NCBI GenBank assembly: GCA_947164865.1
Contig: CAMUYA010000010.1
Span: forward strand, 35,914 to 99,913
Length of the DNA: 64,000 bases
DNA from: an uncultured Lachnospiraceae bacterium
GTDB lineage: Bacteria > Bacillota > Clostridia > Lachnospirales > Lachnospiraceae
Direction of reading: 5' to 3'
In this document: one piece after another, positions 56,695-63,938 of the stretch
Layout: each line of letters opens with the position of its first letter
How positions within the stretch are numbered: position 1 is the stretch's first letter
Position numbers and translations under genes: made by a program
Notes under the pieces: model-generated
What the model was told of the DNA's origin: nothing
Database searches by the model: none
Seen by the model: only the letters and a program-made list of their open reading frames with translations

Positions 56695-57291
56695 TTATTC
56701 TGCTGCTACGGACTCAGCTGCCTCAGCAGCGGGAGCTTCCTCTTTAGCAGGCTCTTCTGCGGGTGCCTCAGCTGCTTCTTCCTTAGCGGAAGCTTCGCAA
56801 GCAGATGCGCCGCCTTTTTCTGCGAGCTGATTCATAACGCGCGCAAAATTGGTGATCGGATTCTTGAAGCTTCCGAGGAGCTTTGAGAGAAGCTCGTCTC
56901 TTGAAGGGATTGCTGCGATGGTTCCCATTCCCTTTGCATCATAAAGGGTTCCCTCTACGATACCGGCCTTGATCTCAAGTGCCTGCGCGGTCTTTGCAAA
57001 GTTTGCAAGCACACGTGCGGGAGCGGTAGCGTCGCTCTTTGAAACCGCAATTGCGGTAGGTCCTTCAAGATACTCCTGAATTCCTTCGAACTCAGTCCCC
57101 TTGATCGCTCTGGTGATGAAGGTATTTTTATATACCTTGTAGATAACGCCTGCCTCACGAAGATTCTTACGGAGCTGAGTATCCTGCTCAACGGTAAGTC
57201 CGCGGTAATCAACGACAACCAGTGACTGGGCATCTTTGATGTTCTCGGCGATCTCGTCCACGATGGGGGCTTTGATTTCAACCTTAGCCAT
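56695..57291 (-). CDS. rplJ: Ribosomal protein L10
   Basis: Predicted 198 residues. The core (MAKVEIKAPIVDEIAENIK, VVDYRGLTVEQDTQLRKNLREAGV, YKNTFITRAI) is normal. The last 35 residues are an unusual Ala/Glu/Pro-rich tail (EEAAEAPAEEPAKEEAPA), probably disordered. L10 anchors L12 to the ribosome and, with L12, binds the leader upstream to repress its own synthesis. AAAGGAGG before ATG. Confidence 0.97.
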   Translation of the reverse strand: MAKVEIKAPIVDEIAENIKDAQSLVVVDYRGLTVEQDTQLRKNLREAGVIYKVYKNTFITRAIKGTEFEGIQEYLEGPTAIAVSKSDATAPARVLANFAKTAQALEIKAGIVEGTLYDAKGMGTIAAIPSRDELLSKLLGSFKNPITNFARVMNQLAEKGGASACEASAKEEAAEAPAEEPAKEEAPAAEAAESVAAE

Positions 57292-57347
57292 TTCTTTTCC
57301 TCCTTTATTATTTTGAGGTAATAAAAGGGCTCGTTAAGGCTCTGCAT

Positions 57348-57378
57348 AAAAAAATCCCATACTGCCTGACAGCATGGG
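57348..57378 (-). terminator. Attenuator hairpin of the L10 leader
   Basis: CCCAT.CTG / CAG.ATGGG form a stem (57356-57378) followed by seven U residues. It lies between the L10 leader and rplJ. Confidence 0.85.
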
Positions 57379-57380
57379 AG

Positions 57381-57463
57381 ATAATCACAGTAATCACAGT
57401 TACTTCAGATCAACCTCGGCGGGATTTACGCGGCATTGCCGCACCTGCTGTCTTCGGCCTCTT
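57381..57463 (-). ncRNA. L10 leader (rplJL autoregulatory RNA)
   Basis: GCCGAAGACAGCAGGTGCGG, then CCGCCGAGG after a loop, are the conserved parts of L10-leader RNAs, which bind L10-(L12)4. It sits right after the rplJ promoter and before the attenuator. Confidence 0.85.
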
Positions 57464-57478
57464 TTAAAACCAAAATAG

Positions 57479-57507
57479 AAAATATCATATTAAGCAATAT
57501 GTGTCAA
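57479..57507 (-). promoter_or_regulatory. Promoter of rplJL
   Basis: TTGACA (57502-57507), 17 bases, TATTTT (57479-57484). The -35 is consensus. A-tracts precede it in phase. Confidence 0.8.
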
Positions 57508-57510
57508 GCG

Positions 57511-57545
57511 TTTTTTCGCGTTTTTGAAACGTTTTTACGCGTTTT
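57511..57545 (-). promoter_or_regulatory. Phased A-tracts (UP-element-like) upstream of rplJ -35
   Basis: On the transcribed-direction strand four A-tracts of 6, 5, 5 and 4 bases lie at 57511-57516, 57521-57525, 57532-57536 and 57542-57545. Their centres are about 9.5, 10.5 and 9.5 bases apart, close to one helical turn. They overlap the end of the glycosyltransferase gene. Confidence 0.6.
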
Positions 57546-58734
57546 CCGGGATGGCGGAAACGTCCGGATCCCTTTTGATAAATACGGAATACGTAAAGTG
57601 CGCCCAGGCAGCCACGTATATCATGGGATCGAGGAACGAAAGGTGATCCTGGAATATCAGATAGCCCGGATAGGATTTAAAGCTCATCAATATGCAGATA
57701 AATGCATATTTGAAATTCTTTTTATCCAAAAATGCGGCGATCACCAGCAGTATGTCCATCAGATAAGCATATCTGTCATGCATCGCGGGAAGTACCAGCA
57801 CACAGCTGAACACAAACCATATGGCAGATGTGAGGTACTTTGCGGGATCATCGATCTTCTTTTTGCCGCTCACGATAATATAAAAGCCGATCAGACATAT
57901 GGAAAACGCAAGGATCACGGCAAAATTCTTATACCTCGGGTAGTCGTTCCCAAAGAGCTGCCAGATGCTGGGGAAGTTCATGTACATCTCACCGTAGGTA
58001 TTGGTCTGCGCAAAGTAAAGTGTAAACGGAGCATAAAGCGGTCGTCCGTTAAAATAGGCAAATATCCCACTAAGCCAGAATACACCCACAGAGATGAAGA
58101 AATAAAAGATCGAAAATCTTTTCCTGTAAAAATAGTAAGCCAGCACAAAAGGCAGAAGAAAGATCGTCTGGAACTTAAAGGCAAGCGCTATTCCGTAAAA
58201 CACAAAGGCTCTCACGTATTTTTCTTTATAGAAAAAGCATATGAAGAGCACGGCGAAAGTGGAATAGATGGAGTCGCACTGCGCCCACTGTGATGAATCC
58301 ATTATCACTGTCGGCAGGAACAGCACGATCGCATAGGCAAGCGCGAATGTGTTTCCGAAATACCTCTTTCCTTTCAGAGAGCAGACCGTATATGCCACGG
58401 CTCCCGCCAGCGTAAAATCAAAAATGCAGGAAAGAGCCTTATAGCAGTACATGATCTTGTACTGATCATCGCCGATAAAAGGAAGGTAGGTCATGAACGC
58501 GATCAGCGTCTGATAAAGAAGATTGTAATCCCCTATCTGCTCCCTGAGCGAAGCAAGGCCTCCGTTATTCCTGATCTGCTGAAACCAGGGGATCAGGAAA
58601 TTGCTGGAGTCCCCCGAAAAGAACTTCCTCGAATCGAACCTGATCAAGACGGCAACAAGAGTAGCGATACCGATCAAAAAATACGGTGCATATTTAATTA
58701 TCCAATCCGCAATCCTGCTTTCTCTTTTTAACAC
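57535..58734 (-). CDS. GT-C type membrane glycosyltransferase inserted in the ribosomal cluster
   Basis: Predicted 399 residues with about ten hydrophobic helices, cytosolic at neither end obviously. SGDSSNFLIPWFQQ contains the acidic residue expected after helix 1 of GT-C enzymes, and PAMHDRYAYLMDILL is a HERY-like segment of the mannosyltransferase-type (DUF2029/GT39-87) branch. It should use a lipid-linked sugar to extend surface glycans or teichoic-like polymers. The start is GTG 58734, with GAGGT seven bases upstream. It lies between rplA's terminator and the rplJ promoter, in the same direction, which is not the usual gene order. Confidence 0.75.
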   Translation of the reverse strand: MLKRESRIADWIIKYAPYFLIGIATLVAVLIRFDSRKFFSGDSSNFLIPWFQQIRNNGGLASLREQIGDYNLLYQTLIAFMTYLPFIGDDQYKIMYCYKALSCIFDFTLAGAVAYTVCSLKGKRYFGNTFALAYAIVLFLPTVIMDSSQWAQCDSIYSTFAVLFICFFYKEKYVRAFVFYGIALAFKFQTIFLLPFVLAYYFYRKRFSIFYFFISVGVFWLSGIFAYFNGRPLYAPFTLYFAQTNTYGEMYMNFPSIWQLFGNDYPRYKNFAVILAFSICLIGFYIIVSGKKKIDDPAKYLTSAIWFVFSCVLVLPAMHDRYAYLMDILLVIAAFLDKKNFKYAFICILMSFKSYPGYLIFQDHLSFLDPMIYVAAWAHFTYSVFIKRDPDVSAIPENA

Positions 58735-58769
58735 TTTTTCGACCTCTTTTAATTACTTTCCCAAAGGGT

Positions 58770-58807
58770 AAAAAAAGCCCGGAATCCAAAGGACTACAGG
58801 CTTTTTT
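58770..58807 (-). terminator. rplA terminator
   Basis: AAAAAAGCC... / ...GGCTTTTTT, an 11-bp imperfect stem with flanking A/T tracts, right after rplA's stop at 58813. Confidence 0.8.
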
Positions 58808-58812
58808 GAATA

Positions 58813-59502
58813 TTAATATTTTGCAGTGTTTACTTTCACTCCGGGGCCCATGGTGCTTGTAAGGGTGATGCTTCTTAAGTACTGTCCCTTAAGTGCGCTG
58901 GGTCTTGCCTTTGTGATCGCTTCGAGAAGAGCATCGAAGTTCTGCTGGAGCTGCTCCTCAGTGAAGGAAGCCTTTCCTACGGGAACGTGTACGATATTGC
59001 TCTTGTCGAGTCTGTATTCAACTTTACCTGCTTTGATGTCGTTAACTGCCTTTGCAACATCCATTGTAACGGTTCCTGCCTTGGGGTTGGGCATGAGGCC
59101 CTTAGGTCCGAGTACCTTACCGAGACGACCGACAACGCCCATCATATCAGGTGTTGCTACAACAACATCAAAATCGAGCCATCCTTCATTCTGGATCCTG
59201 GGGATGAGCTCCTCTCCTCCAACGTGATCTGCACCTGCAGCCTCAGCTTCTGCCAGCTTATCGCCCTTAGCGATTACCAGTACTCTTACTTTCTTACCGG
59301 TTCCGTTAGGGAGAACTACTGCGCCACGGATCTGCTGATCTGCATGACGTCCGTCACATCCTGTTCTGATGTGAACCTCTATGGTCTCATCAAACTTTGC
59401 GGTAGCGGTCTTCTTTACAAGTGCGATCGCATCCGCGGGTTCATACTGTACCGAACGGTCAACAAGCTTTGCCGCTTCAGTATATTTCTTTCCATGCTTC
59501 AT
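58813..59502 (-). CDS. rplA: Ribosomal protein L1
   Basis: Predicted 229 residues of normal length. [22 protein letters not shown]-like (here [19 protein letters not shown]), and [12 protein letters not shown] with [22 protein letters not shown] are clear L1 blocks. L1 binds 23S rRNA at the exit stalk and in many bacteria represses its own mRNA. AGGAGG before the ATG; 57 bases after rplK. Confidence 0.97.
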   Translation of the reverse strand: MKHGKKYTEAAKLVDRSVQYEPADAIALVKKTATAKFDETIEVHIRTGCDGRHADQQIRGAVVLPNGTGKKVRVLVIAKGDKLAEAEAAGADHVGGEELIPRIQNEGWLDFDVVVATPDMMGVVGRLGKVLGPKGLMPNPKAGTVTMDVAKAVNDIKAGKVEYRLDKSNIVHVPVGKASFTEEQLQQNFDALLEAITKARPSALKGQYLRSITLTSTMGPGVKVNTAKY

Positions 59503-59527
59503 TGTTTTTTCCTCCTAAGGTTCTAAC

Positions 59528-59543
59528 GACAGCTTTTGCTGTC
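59528..59543 (-). other. Small hairpin between rplK and rplA
   Basis: GACAGC / GCTGTC with a four-base loop (59528-59533, 59538-59543) in the 57-base gap. It might serve as a binding or pausing site, but no L1-specific motif was seen. Confidence 0.3.
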
Positions 59544-59559
59544 TCCCATTTTGATATGA

Positions 59560-59985
59560 TCAGTCCTCTACGGTGATACCCATTGAACGTGCTGTACCTG
59601 CGATCATGCTCATAGCTGCTTCGATGCTTGCAGCGTTAAGATCGGGCATCTTGATCTCAGCGATCTCTTTAAGCTTTGCTTTTGAGATGGTAGCAACCTT
59701 TGTCTTGTTGGGTACTCCGGAACCGCTCTTGATGTTGCATGCCTTCTTAAGAAGAACTGCAGCAGGCGGAGTCTTGGTAACAAAACTGAAGCTTCTGTCA
59801 GAGTAAACTGTGATGACAACGGGGATGATGGTATCTCCCTTGTCAGCGGTCTTTGCATTGAACTGCTTTGTGAACTCTACAATGTTCACGCCGTGCTGAC
59901 CGAGCGCGGGTCCTACCGGGGGCGCAGGTGTTGCCTTGCCGGCCGGGATCTGTAACTTGATGTAGCCTTCTACTTTCTTTGCCAT
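59560..59985 (-). CDS. rplK: Ribosomal protein L11
   Basis: Predicted 141 residues. [29 protein letters not shown] and the [19 protein letters not shown] blocks are invariant L11 sequence. It binds the GTPase centre of 23S rRNA, at the thiostrepton site. ATG 59985 with AGGAGGT. It follows nusG by 91 bases with a small hairpin in the gap. Confidence 0.97.
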   Translation of the reverse strand: MAKKVEGYIKLQIPAGKATPAPPVGPALGQHGVNIVEFTKQFNAKTADKGDTIIPVVITVYSDRSFSFVTKTPPAAVLLKKACNIKSGSGVPNKTKVATISKAKLKEIAEIKMPDLNAASIEAAMSMIAGTARSMGITVED

Positions 59986-60039
59986 AATGGCACCTCCTAA
60001 AAATGTGGTTAGGCGCACACACTATGTATGCTCCCACTA

Positions 60040-60063
60040 TATATCAGGGAAAAACCCGATATA
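60040..60063 (-). other. Hairpin between nusG and rplK
   Basis: TATATC/GATATA outer stem (60040-60045, 60058-60063) with inner GGG/CCC. No T-run follows. Confidence 0.4.
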
Positions 60064-60076
60064 ACCAAAACTTTAA

Positions 60077-60598
60077 TCAACCGAGCTTTCTTACTTCGGC
60101 AAAGCTGATCTCTACCGGTGTTTCTCTGCCGAAAAGCTCTACATTGATGGTTGCCGTCTGCTTGTTCATGTCAAGCTTCTGTACAACACCGACCGTATCC
60201 TTCCATACTCCGGCAACGACCGCGATGGTATCTCCCTCGCCGAAGTCTATCGTTACGTTATCGGTATGGATACCGAGAGGTTTCATCTCGGCATCGGAAA
60301 GCGGAACCGCCTTGCTTCCCGGTCCGACAAATCCGGTAACTCCGCGGGTATTGCGGACAACATACCAGGTCTCGTCGTTCATGTCCATATTTACAAGAAC
60401 ATATCCGGGGAAGAGCTTCCTTGAGACGGTCTTCTTAACGCCGTTTTTGATCTCTACAACGTCTTCCATGGGAACACGTACTTCCAGGATCTGCTCGGCA
60501 AGCTTCTTATTGTTCTCGATGGTCTTTTCGATATCGACCTTTACTTTATTCTCATATCCGGAATAGGTATGCACAACATACCATTTCGCCTCGCCCAT
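60077..60598 (-). CDS. nusG: Transcription termination/antitermination factor NusG
   Basis: Predicted 173 residues. AKWYVVHTYSGYENKV starts the NGN domain, RKLFPGYVLVNMDM is diagnostic, and the KOW domain ends with FGRETPVEISFAEVRKL. ATG 60598 follows GGAGG; the longer frame starting upstream has no site. It sits ten bases after secE's stop. Confidence 0.98.
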   Translation of the reverse strand: MGEAKWYVVHTYSGYENKVKVDIEKTIENNKKLAEQILEVRVPMEDVVEIKNGVKKTVSRKLFPGYVLVNMDMNDETWYVVRNTRGVTGFVGPGSKAVPLSDAEMKPLGIHTDNVTIDFGEGDTIAVVAGVWKDTVGVVQKLDMNKQTATINVELFGRETPVEISFAEVRKLG

Positions 60599-60608
60599 AG
60601 GTCCCTCC

Positions 60609-60833
60609 TTACAGTCCGTTATTTGATTGTTCAACTTCTATGTTCACCAGAGCCTTAACCCCGCGTGTTACTCCAAGGTCGAGCACCGCGATAAGAGCTC
60701 CTGCGATCACGGAAATGATGACAACTGCAACAGACTGCTTTAAAGTTGCCTTTCTGTCAGGCCATGTGATCTTACCGAACTCGGACTTTACACCTTTAAA
60801 AAAGCCCGGCTTGTTCTTCTTAGCGTCTTCCAT
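60609..60833 (-). CDS. secE: Preprotein translocase subunit SecE
   Basis: Predicted 74 residues with the KSEFGKITWPDRKATLKQSVAVVI segment that precedes the single membrane helix, the common SecE signature in Firmicutes. It is essential for SecYEG. GGAGG before the ATG. A short gap of 18 bases to rpmG. Confidence 0.96.
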   Translation of the reverse strand: MEDAKKNKPGFFKGVKSEFGKITWPDRKATLKQSVAVVIISVIAGALIAVLDLGVTRGVKALVNIEVEQSNNGL

Positions 60834-60851
60834 AACTAACCTCCGAGATGA

Positions 60852-61001
60852 TTACTTGGTTTCCTTATGAAGAGTATGCTTTTTGCAGAAACGGCAGTAC
60901 TTCTTGATCTCAAAACGATCAGGCATGTTCTTCTTTTCCTTTGTGGTATTGTAGTTGCGCTGCTTGCACTCGGTGCAGGCAAGAGTGATCTTGGTACGCA
61001 T
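60852..61001 (-). CDS. rpmG: Ribosomal protein L33, zinc-binding form
   Basis: Predicted 49 residues. [12 protein letters not shown], then [19 protein letters not shown] and [13 protein letters not shown]: the four Cys (two CxxC pairs) show the zinc-binding C+ form of L33. GGAGGA lies six bases before the ATG. It is the first gene of rpmG-secE-nusG-rplK-rplA. Confidence 0.95.
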   Translation of the reverse strand: MRTKITLACTECKQRNYNTTKEKKNMPDRFEIKKYCRFCKKHTLHKETK

Positions 61002-61039
61002 GATTCTTCCTCCGAAAATTAACTGTATAAGTTTACACT

Positions 61040-61065
61040 AAAAAAAGAGTCTATTTTTCTGACTC
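61040..61065 (-). terminator. Short terminator-like hairpin at the 5' end of the rpmG transcript
   Basis: GAGTC / GACTC (61061-61065 with 61047-61051), nine-base loop, followed by seven U residues. The GAGTC strand is also the 3' arm of the long palindrome 61061-61100, so the two folds exclude each other. Confidence 0.5.
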
Positions 61066-61100
61066 GCCCGATTACTATAGCATATAGAATCCGGCGAGTC
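61061..61100. promoter_or_regulatory. 40-bp imperfect palindrome around the rpmG promoter
   Basis: Outer arms GACTCGCC (61061-61068) and GGCGAGTC (61093-61100), then GATT/AATC and CTATA/TATAG, leaving a GCA loop. One C/C mismatch and one bulged A break it. It spans most of the promoter. Confidence 0.85.
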
Positions 61101-61102
61101 AA
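61074..61102 (-). promoter_or_regulatory. Promoter of rpmG-secE-nusG-rplKA
   Basis: TTGACT (61097-61102), 17 bases, TATAGT (61074-61079), with TG one base upstream of the -10. It reads toward rpmG about 70 bases away. Confidence 0.75.
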
Positions 61103-61132
61103 CTGTTTTTTTATTAAGTAATTATCTTGTTT

Positions 61133-62731
61133 TTACAAGTAGTCCAACGGGTTGACCGCTGTGCCGCCTATCCTGATCTCAAAGTGCAGGTGAGGACCGG
61201 TTGAATTACCGGTATTACCGCTGTATGCGATCAGGTCGCCCTGGTTGACATATGTTCCCACAGGTACAAGCGTCTTGCTCAGGTGGGCGTATCTGGTCTG
61301 TCTTCCGTCGGGATGGTTGATGAATACCGCATATCCGTATCCCGCAACCCATCCGGATGTGGCAACCGTACCGCCGCTGGATGCATAGATCGGTGTTCCG
61401 ATAGGAGTAGCCCAGTCGATTCCCTTGTGGTTGGTGCTTCCGATTCCTCCCGGTGATGCTCTTCCGCCAAAGTAGGAACTGATGCGTCCACCGCTCAGAG
61501 GCTTGATATATGTGGGAGGTATCTTGGTCCCTCTCTCAACGATCTTGGGAACCGCTTCGAGAAGTATCTGCTCCTTGATGACCTCTTTGGAAATCTCTTT
61601 ATCATTAGTATAATGAATATCCAGAATGGCTTTTCTGTATCCCGATGAAGGCTGTTGCAGAATCTTGGTCTGGGTCGTGTACCAGTCGTCATTGTCTACA
61701 TATATAACTTCTTCATCATACACTTCTTCGACATATTCGCGCTCGACCCTTTCAACCGACAACTCGGGCTCAGGTATCGTTATGGTGAGTGTATCGCCCA
61801 CATGTATCGTCGAATTGACGTTTTCAAGCTTTTCCGGATTGAGTGCCACCAGAGTCTCCATGGGGATATTTACCGCCATGGATATTCCCGAAAGTGAATC
61901 TCCCGACTTGATCTCGTATTCTCCCGGAGTCTCCTGTTCCTTGGTGACATTCTCTATCGCGGTGTTCAGATCCGTCACCTGCGATCCCGGAAGATAACCC
62001 TGGCAGATCTCCACATCCTCGATAAAATTCATATTGAGAACTCCGAGATCGAAATCTTCAAAATCCATGGATTCTACATCCGATACATCGGAAAGTCCCC
62101 ATTCGGTGATGTACTGTCCGGCACCTCCCACGGGGAGTATCTCTTCTGTGGGCTCGCTGTCCTCTTCCTCTTCTTTTGCCTTGGTGTCCACCACAGTCGG
62201 ACTGATCACGTCGAAATCCCTGTCTCCGGTATTTGAAAGCTCAACCTCAAACCGTCCCGATGTGTCATAGAGATCGAGTGCAGCCTGCAGCAGCTTTCTC
62301 GCCTCATCCAGATCCCGCAGAGTAACCATGTACTCTTCTATCTTGACGGTGCAGGTTCTCTGCATCGACTCATTTATGGTACCCTTAAGGACACCTTCTA
62401 TATTTCTTACCACATCCTCTTCTTCATCTACTTTTCCGAAGAGCCTTTCCTCCCCGACAGATTCAAGGCTTCCCGTCATGAAGACCAGGGATCCGTTTTC
62501 CGCCGCAACATTTCTTCTGGCTTCGATGAGAAGATGCTCGGCACGGCTGTCATCGTCAATAACGCCCACCGATTTCCCGTTTACATATATATTGAAGAAA
62601 TTATTACCGGTCTTTTTGAACCGGCCGATGCCGTTGGTTAAAAATGTGCACACGAATAAAGCCGCAATGCTTGCGACAACAAATGCATATTCAATTCTTT
62701 TATGTGTTCGTTTAATTGCTTTTCCGTTCAT
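61133..62731 (-). CDS. M23 peptidoglycan peptidase with LysM and G5 domains
   Basis: Predicted 532 residues. One N-terminal membrane helix (YAFVVASIAALFVCTFL) anchors the protein. A Glu/Asp-rich region around residues 185-200 is followed by LysM (GEYEIKSGDSLSGISMAVNI, about 270-320), a G5-like domain (YVEEVYDEEVIYVDND to IVERGTK), and the M23 lysostaphin-type domain with HKGID and GPHLHFEI as zinc ligands. It cuts peptide cross-bridges in the cell wall. No Shine-Dalgarno sequence is visible before the ATG, which lies 13 bases after the stop of the repeat-protein gene, so translational coupling is likely. Confidence 0.92.
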   Translation of the reverse strand: MNGKAIKRTHKRIEYAFVVASIAALFVCTFLTNGIGRFKKTGNNFFNIYVNGKSVGVIDDDSRAEHLLIEARRNVAAENGSLVFMTGSLESVGEERLFGKVDEEEDVVRNIEGVLKGTINESMQRTCTVKIEEYMVTLRDLDEARKLLQAALDLYDTSGRFEVELSNTGDRDFDVISPTVVDTKAKEEEEDSEPTEEILPVGGAGQYITEWGLSDVSDVESMDFEDFDLGVLNMNFIEDVEICQGYLPGSQVTDLNTAIENVTKEQETPGEYEIKSGDSLSGISMAVNIPMETLVALNPEKLENVNSTIHVGDTLTITIPEPELSVERVEREYVEEVYDEEVIYVDNDDWYTTQTKILQQPSSGYRKAILDIHYTNDKEISKEVIKEQILLEAVPKIVERGTKIPPTYIKPLSGGRISSYFGGRASPGGIGSTNHKGIDWATPIGTPIYASSGGTVATSGWVAGYGYAVFINHPDGRQTRYAHLSKTLVPVGTYVNQGDLIAYSGNTGNSTGPHLHFEIRIGGTAVNPLDYL

Positions 62732-62744
62732 ATAAATGGATATA

Positions 62745-63584
62745 TCAAAGGCCGATATTTATGCCCAGAAGGTTCATCATCTGAACGATGAGAGCCGCTG
62801 CGGACAAAGCAAGAGAAAGAATTGCAATAAGCCTTAGCCCTTTGATATCTTTTGTCAACTGCTTTTTGGTCTGTATGACCGTCTCCTCCACAGGCTCGAG
62901 CTCATTTACTATTGCCGCCTGCAGATTCTTATATATTCTGACGCCTTCTTTGTGCAGTTCATCCTCCATTCCGACTTTTCCGAGGATCTCGCCCTGCATA
63001 TCTTTAAGCTGCTTTCCGGTTGAATCCGAAAACTCTTTGAGGTTACTGCTCGTAGCATCCGATATTGCGTCAAGCTTACTGTTTGTGGACTGGGACATCT
63101 GATCAAGTCTGCTGTTGGTGGTCCTTGAAAGCTCATCAAGCCTGTAAGTTGTCGACTGGGACATCTCATCCAGCATATTTGTTGTAGCCTGGGACAACTC
63201 GGATATCCTGCTGTCGGTCTTCTCGGAGATCGCATCAAGCCTGCTGTTGGTGCTTCTGGACAGCTCCTCTATAAGGCTTCCGGTTCTCCGGGAAAACTCC
63301 TCCAGCTGACTTCCGGTCTTGGCTGAAAGCTCTTCAAGTCTCTCTCTGATGGCGTTGATGGTCTCTTCATTGGCAGCGCTTTTATCGGGAAGGCTCAATG
63401 AACTGATCCTGTTCTCGAGATCTCCGAGTTCACCGCACACATTCTGCAGTCTGTCCAGGCATCCCTGATATTCCCCTACCTGTACTTTGAGCATATCCAT
63501 CTGCTGCGCCTCTGCCTCGCCGTTGGCACGGATCATTTCCTGGGCATTAAGTTTCTGAGAGAGCGTATCCATCAAGGTATCCAT
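62745..63584 (-). CDS. Tail-anchored hendecad-repeat coiled-coil protein
   Basis: Predicted 279 residues. Residues 86-195 are ten uninterrupted 11-residue units of the form [LMIF]Sx2Tx(S/T)xL(D/E)x, such as LSRSTNSRLDA and MSQSTNSKLDA, a register giving a right-handed coiled coil. One C-terminal membrane helix (LRLIAILSLALSAAALIVQMMNLL, about 250-275) makes it a C-tail-anchored protein with most of the chain probably in the cytosol. Neighbour of the M23 peptidase and upstream of it in one transcript, so it may scaffold wall growth or division. AAAGGA before ATG 63584. No family recognised. Confidence 0.75.
   Translation of the reverse strand: MDTLMDTLSQKLNAQEMIRANGEAEAQQMDMLKVQVGEYQGCLDRLQNVCGELGDLENRISSLSLPDKSAANEETINAIRERLEELSAKTGSQLEEFSRRTGSLIEELSRSTNSRLDAISEKTDSRISELSQATTNMLDEMSQSTTYRLDELSRTTNSRLDQMSQSTNSKLDAISDATSSNLKEFSDSTGKQLKDMQGEILGKVGMEDELHKEGVRIYKNLQAAIVNELEPVEETVIQTKKQLTKDIKGLRLIAILSLALSAAALIVQMMNLLGINIGL
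63000..63329 (-). repeat. Ten tandem 33-base coding repeats (hendecads)
   Basis: Ten units, each coding for 11 residues, without indels: from LSAKTGSQLEE through FSDSTGKQLKD. DNA similarity is partial while the amino-acid pattern is strict. Confidence 0.9.
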
Positions 63585-63633
63585 ATTATTATCCTTTCCG
63601 CTTACTGACAGACATAATTTCAGACATTTTATG

Positions 63634-63662
63634 ATTGTAACATTTTTGCAATATATTTACAA
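63634..63662 (-). promoter_or_regulatory. Promoter of the hendecad protein/M23 operon
   Basis: TTGTAA (63657-63662), 17 bases, TACAAT (63634-63639) with TG one base before. About 45 bases of leader to ATG 63584. Confidence 0.65.
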
Positions 63663-63719
63663 TAAAAAAAGCATATATTCTGTTGATATCCGCGCATCGG
63701 TCCACACCCCGGATCGACC

Positions 63720-63738
63720 TTTGTGCATATTGCACAAA
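63720..63738. promoter_or_regulatory. Perfect 19-bp palindrome TTTGTGCATATTGCACAAA
   Basis: Arms TTTGTGCA and TGCACAAA with TAT centre. Its size and symmetry suit a dimeric transcription factor. It sits about 60 bases upstream of the -35 of the repeat-protein gene. Confidence 0.6.
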
Positions 63739-63870
63739 ATTTGTCTGCATTTTTTTATTTCATAGTCGAACTTTACTAAGTTTTTACACCATGTTCATAC
63801 TTAGTTCATAATTGGCTGTTATATTGATAAAGAACAAAGCAAAGTGTTATTCGATCATTTTTTCATAATC

Positions 63871-63896
63871 GCCCGGGTTCCTGATGGAACTCGGGC
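63871..63896. other. Long GC hairpin
   Basis: GCCCGGGTTCC (63871-63881) and GGAACTCGGGC (63886-63896) with four-base loop; one G-T wobble. On the plus strand TCATTTTAT follows. It may be a terminator of an unseen small transcript. Confidence 0.45.
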
Positions 63897-63914
63897 ACTC
63901 CTCATTTTATGGGC

Positions 63915-63938
63915 AAAAAAGCGGCTCTCTCCCGCAGC
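63915..63938 (-). terminator. Possible terminator for a gene beyond the right edge
   Basis: Reading leftward: GCTGCGG..CCGC stem (63921-63935) then TTTTTT (63915-63920). It would end a minus-strand transcript entering from beyond position 64000. Confidence 0.45.

Noticed and set aside
57436..58293. Plus-strand frame (285 codons) opposite the glycosyltransferase
   Set aside because: Antisense to a full-length GT-C protein and across the L10 leader; no site or domain.
63000..63329. 33-base periodicity considered as CRISPR-like
   Set aside because: No spacers; the units are contiguous coding hendecads.
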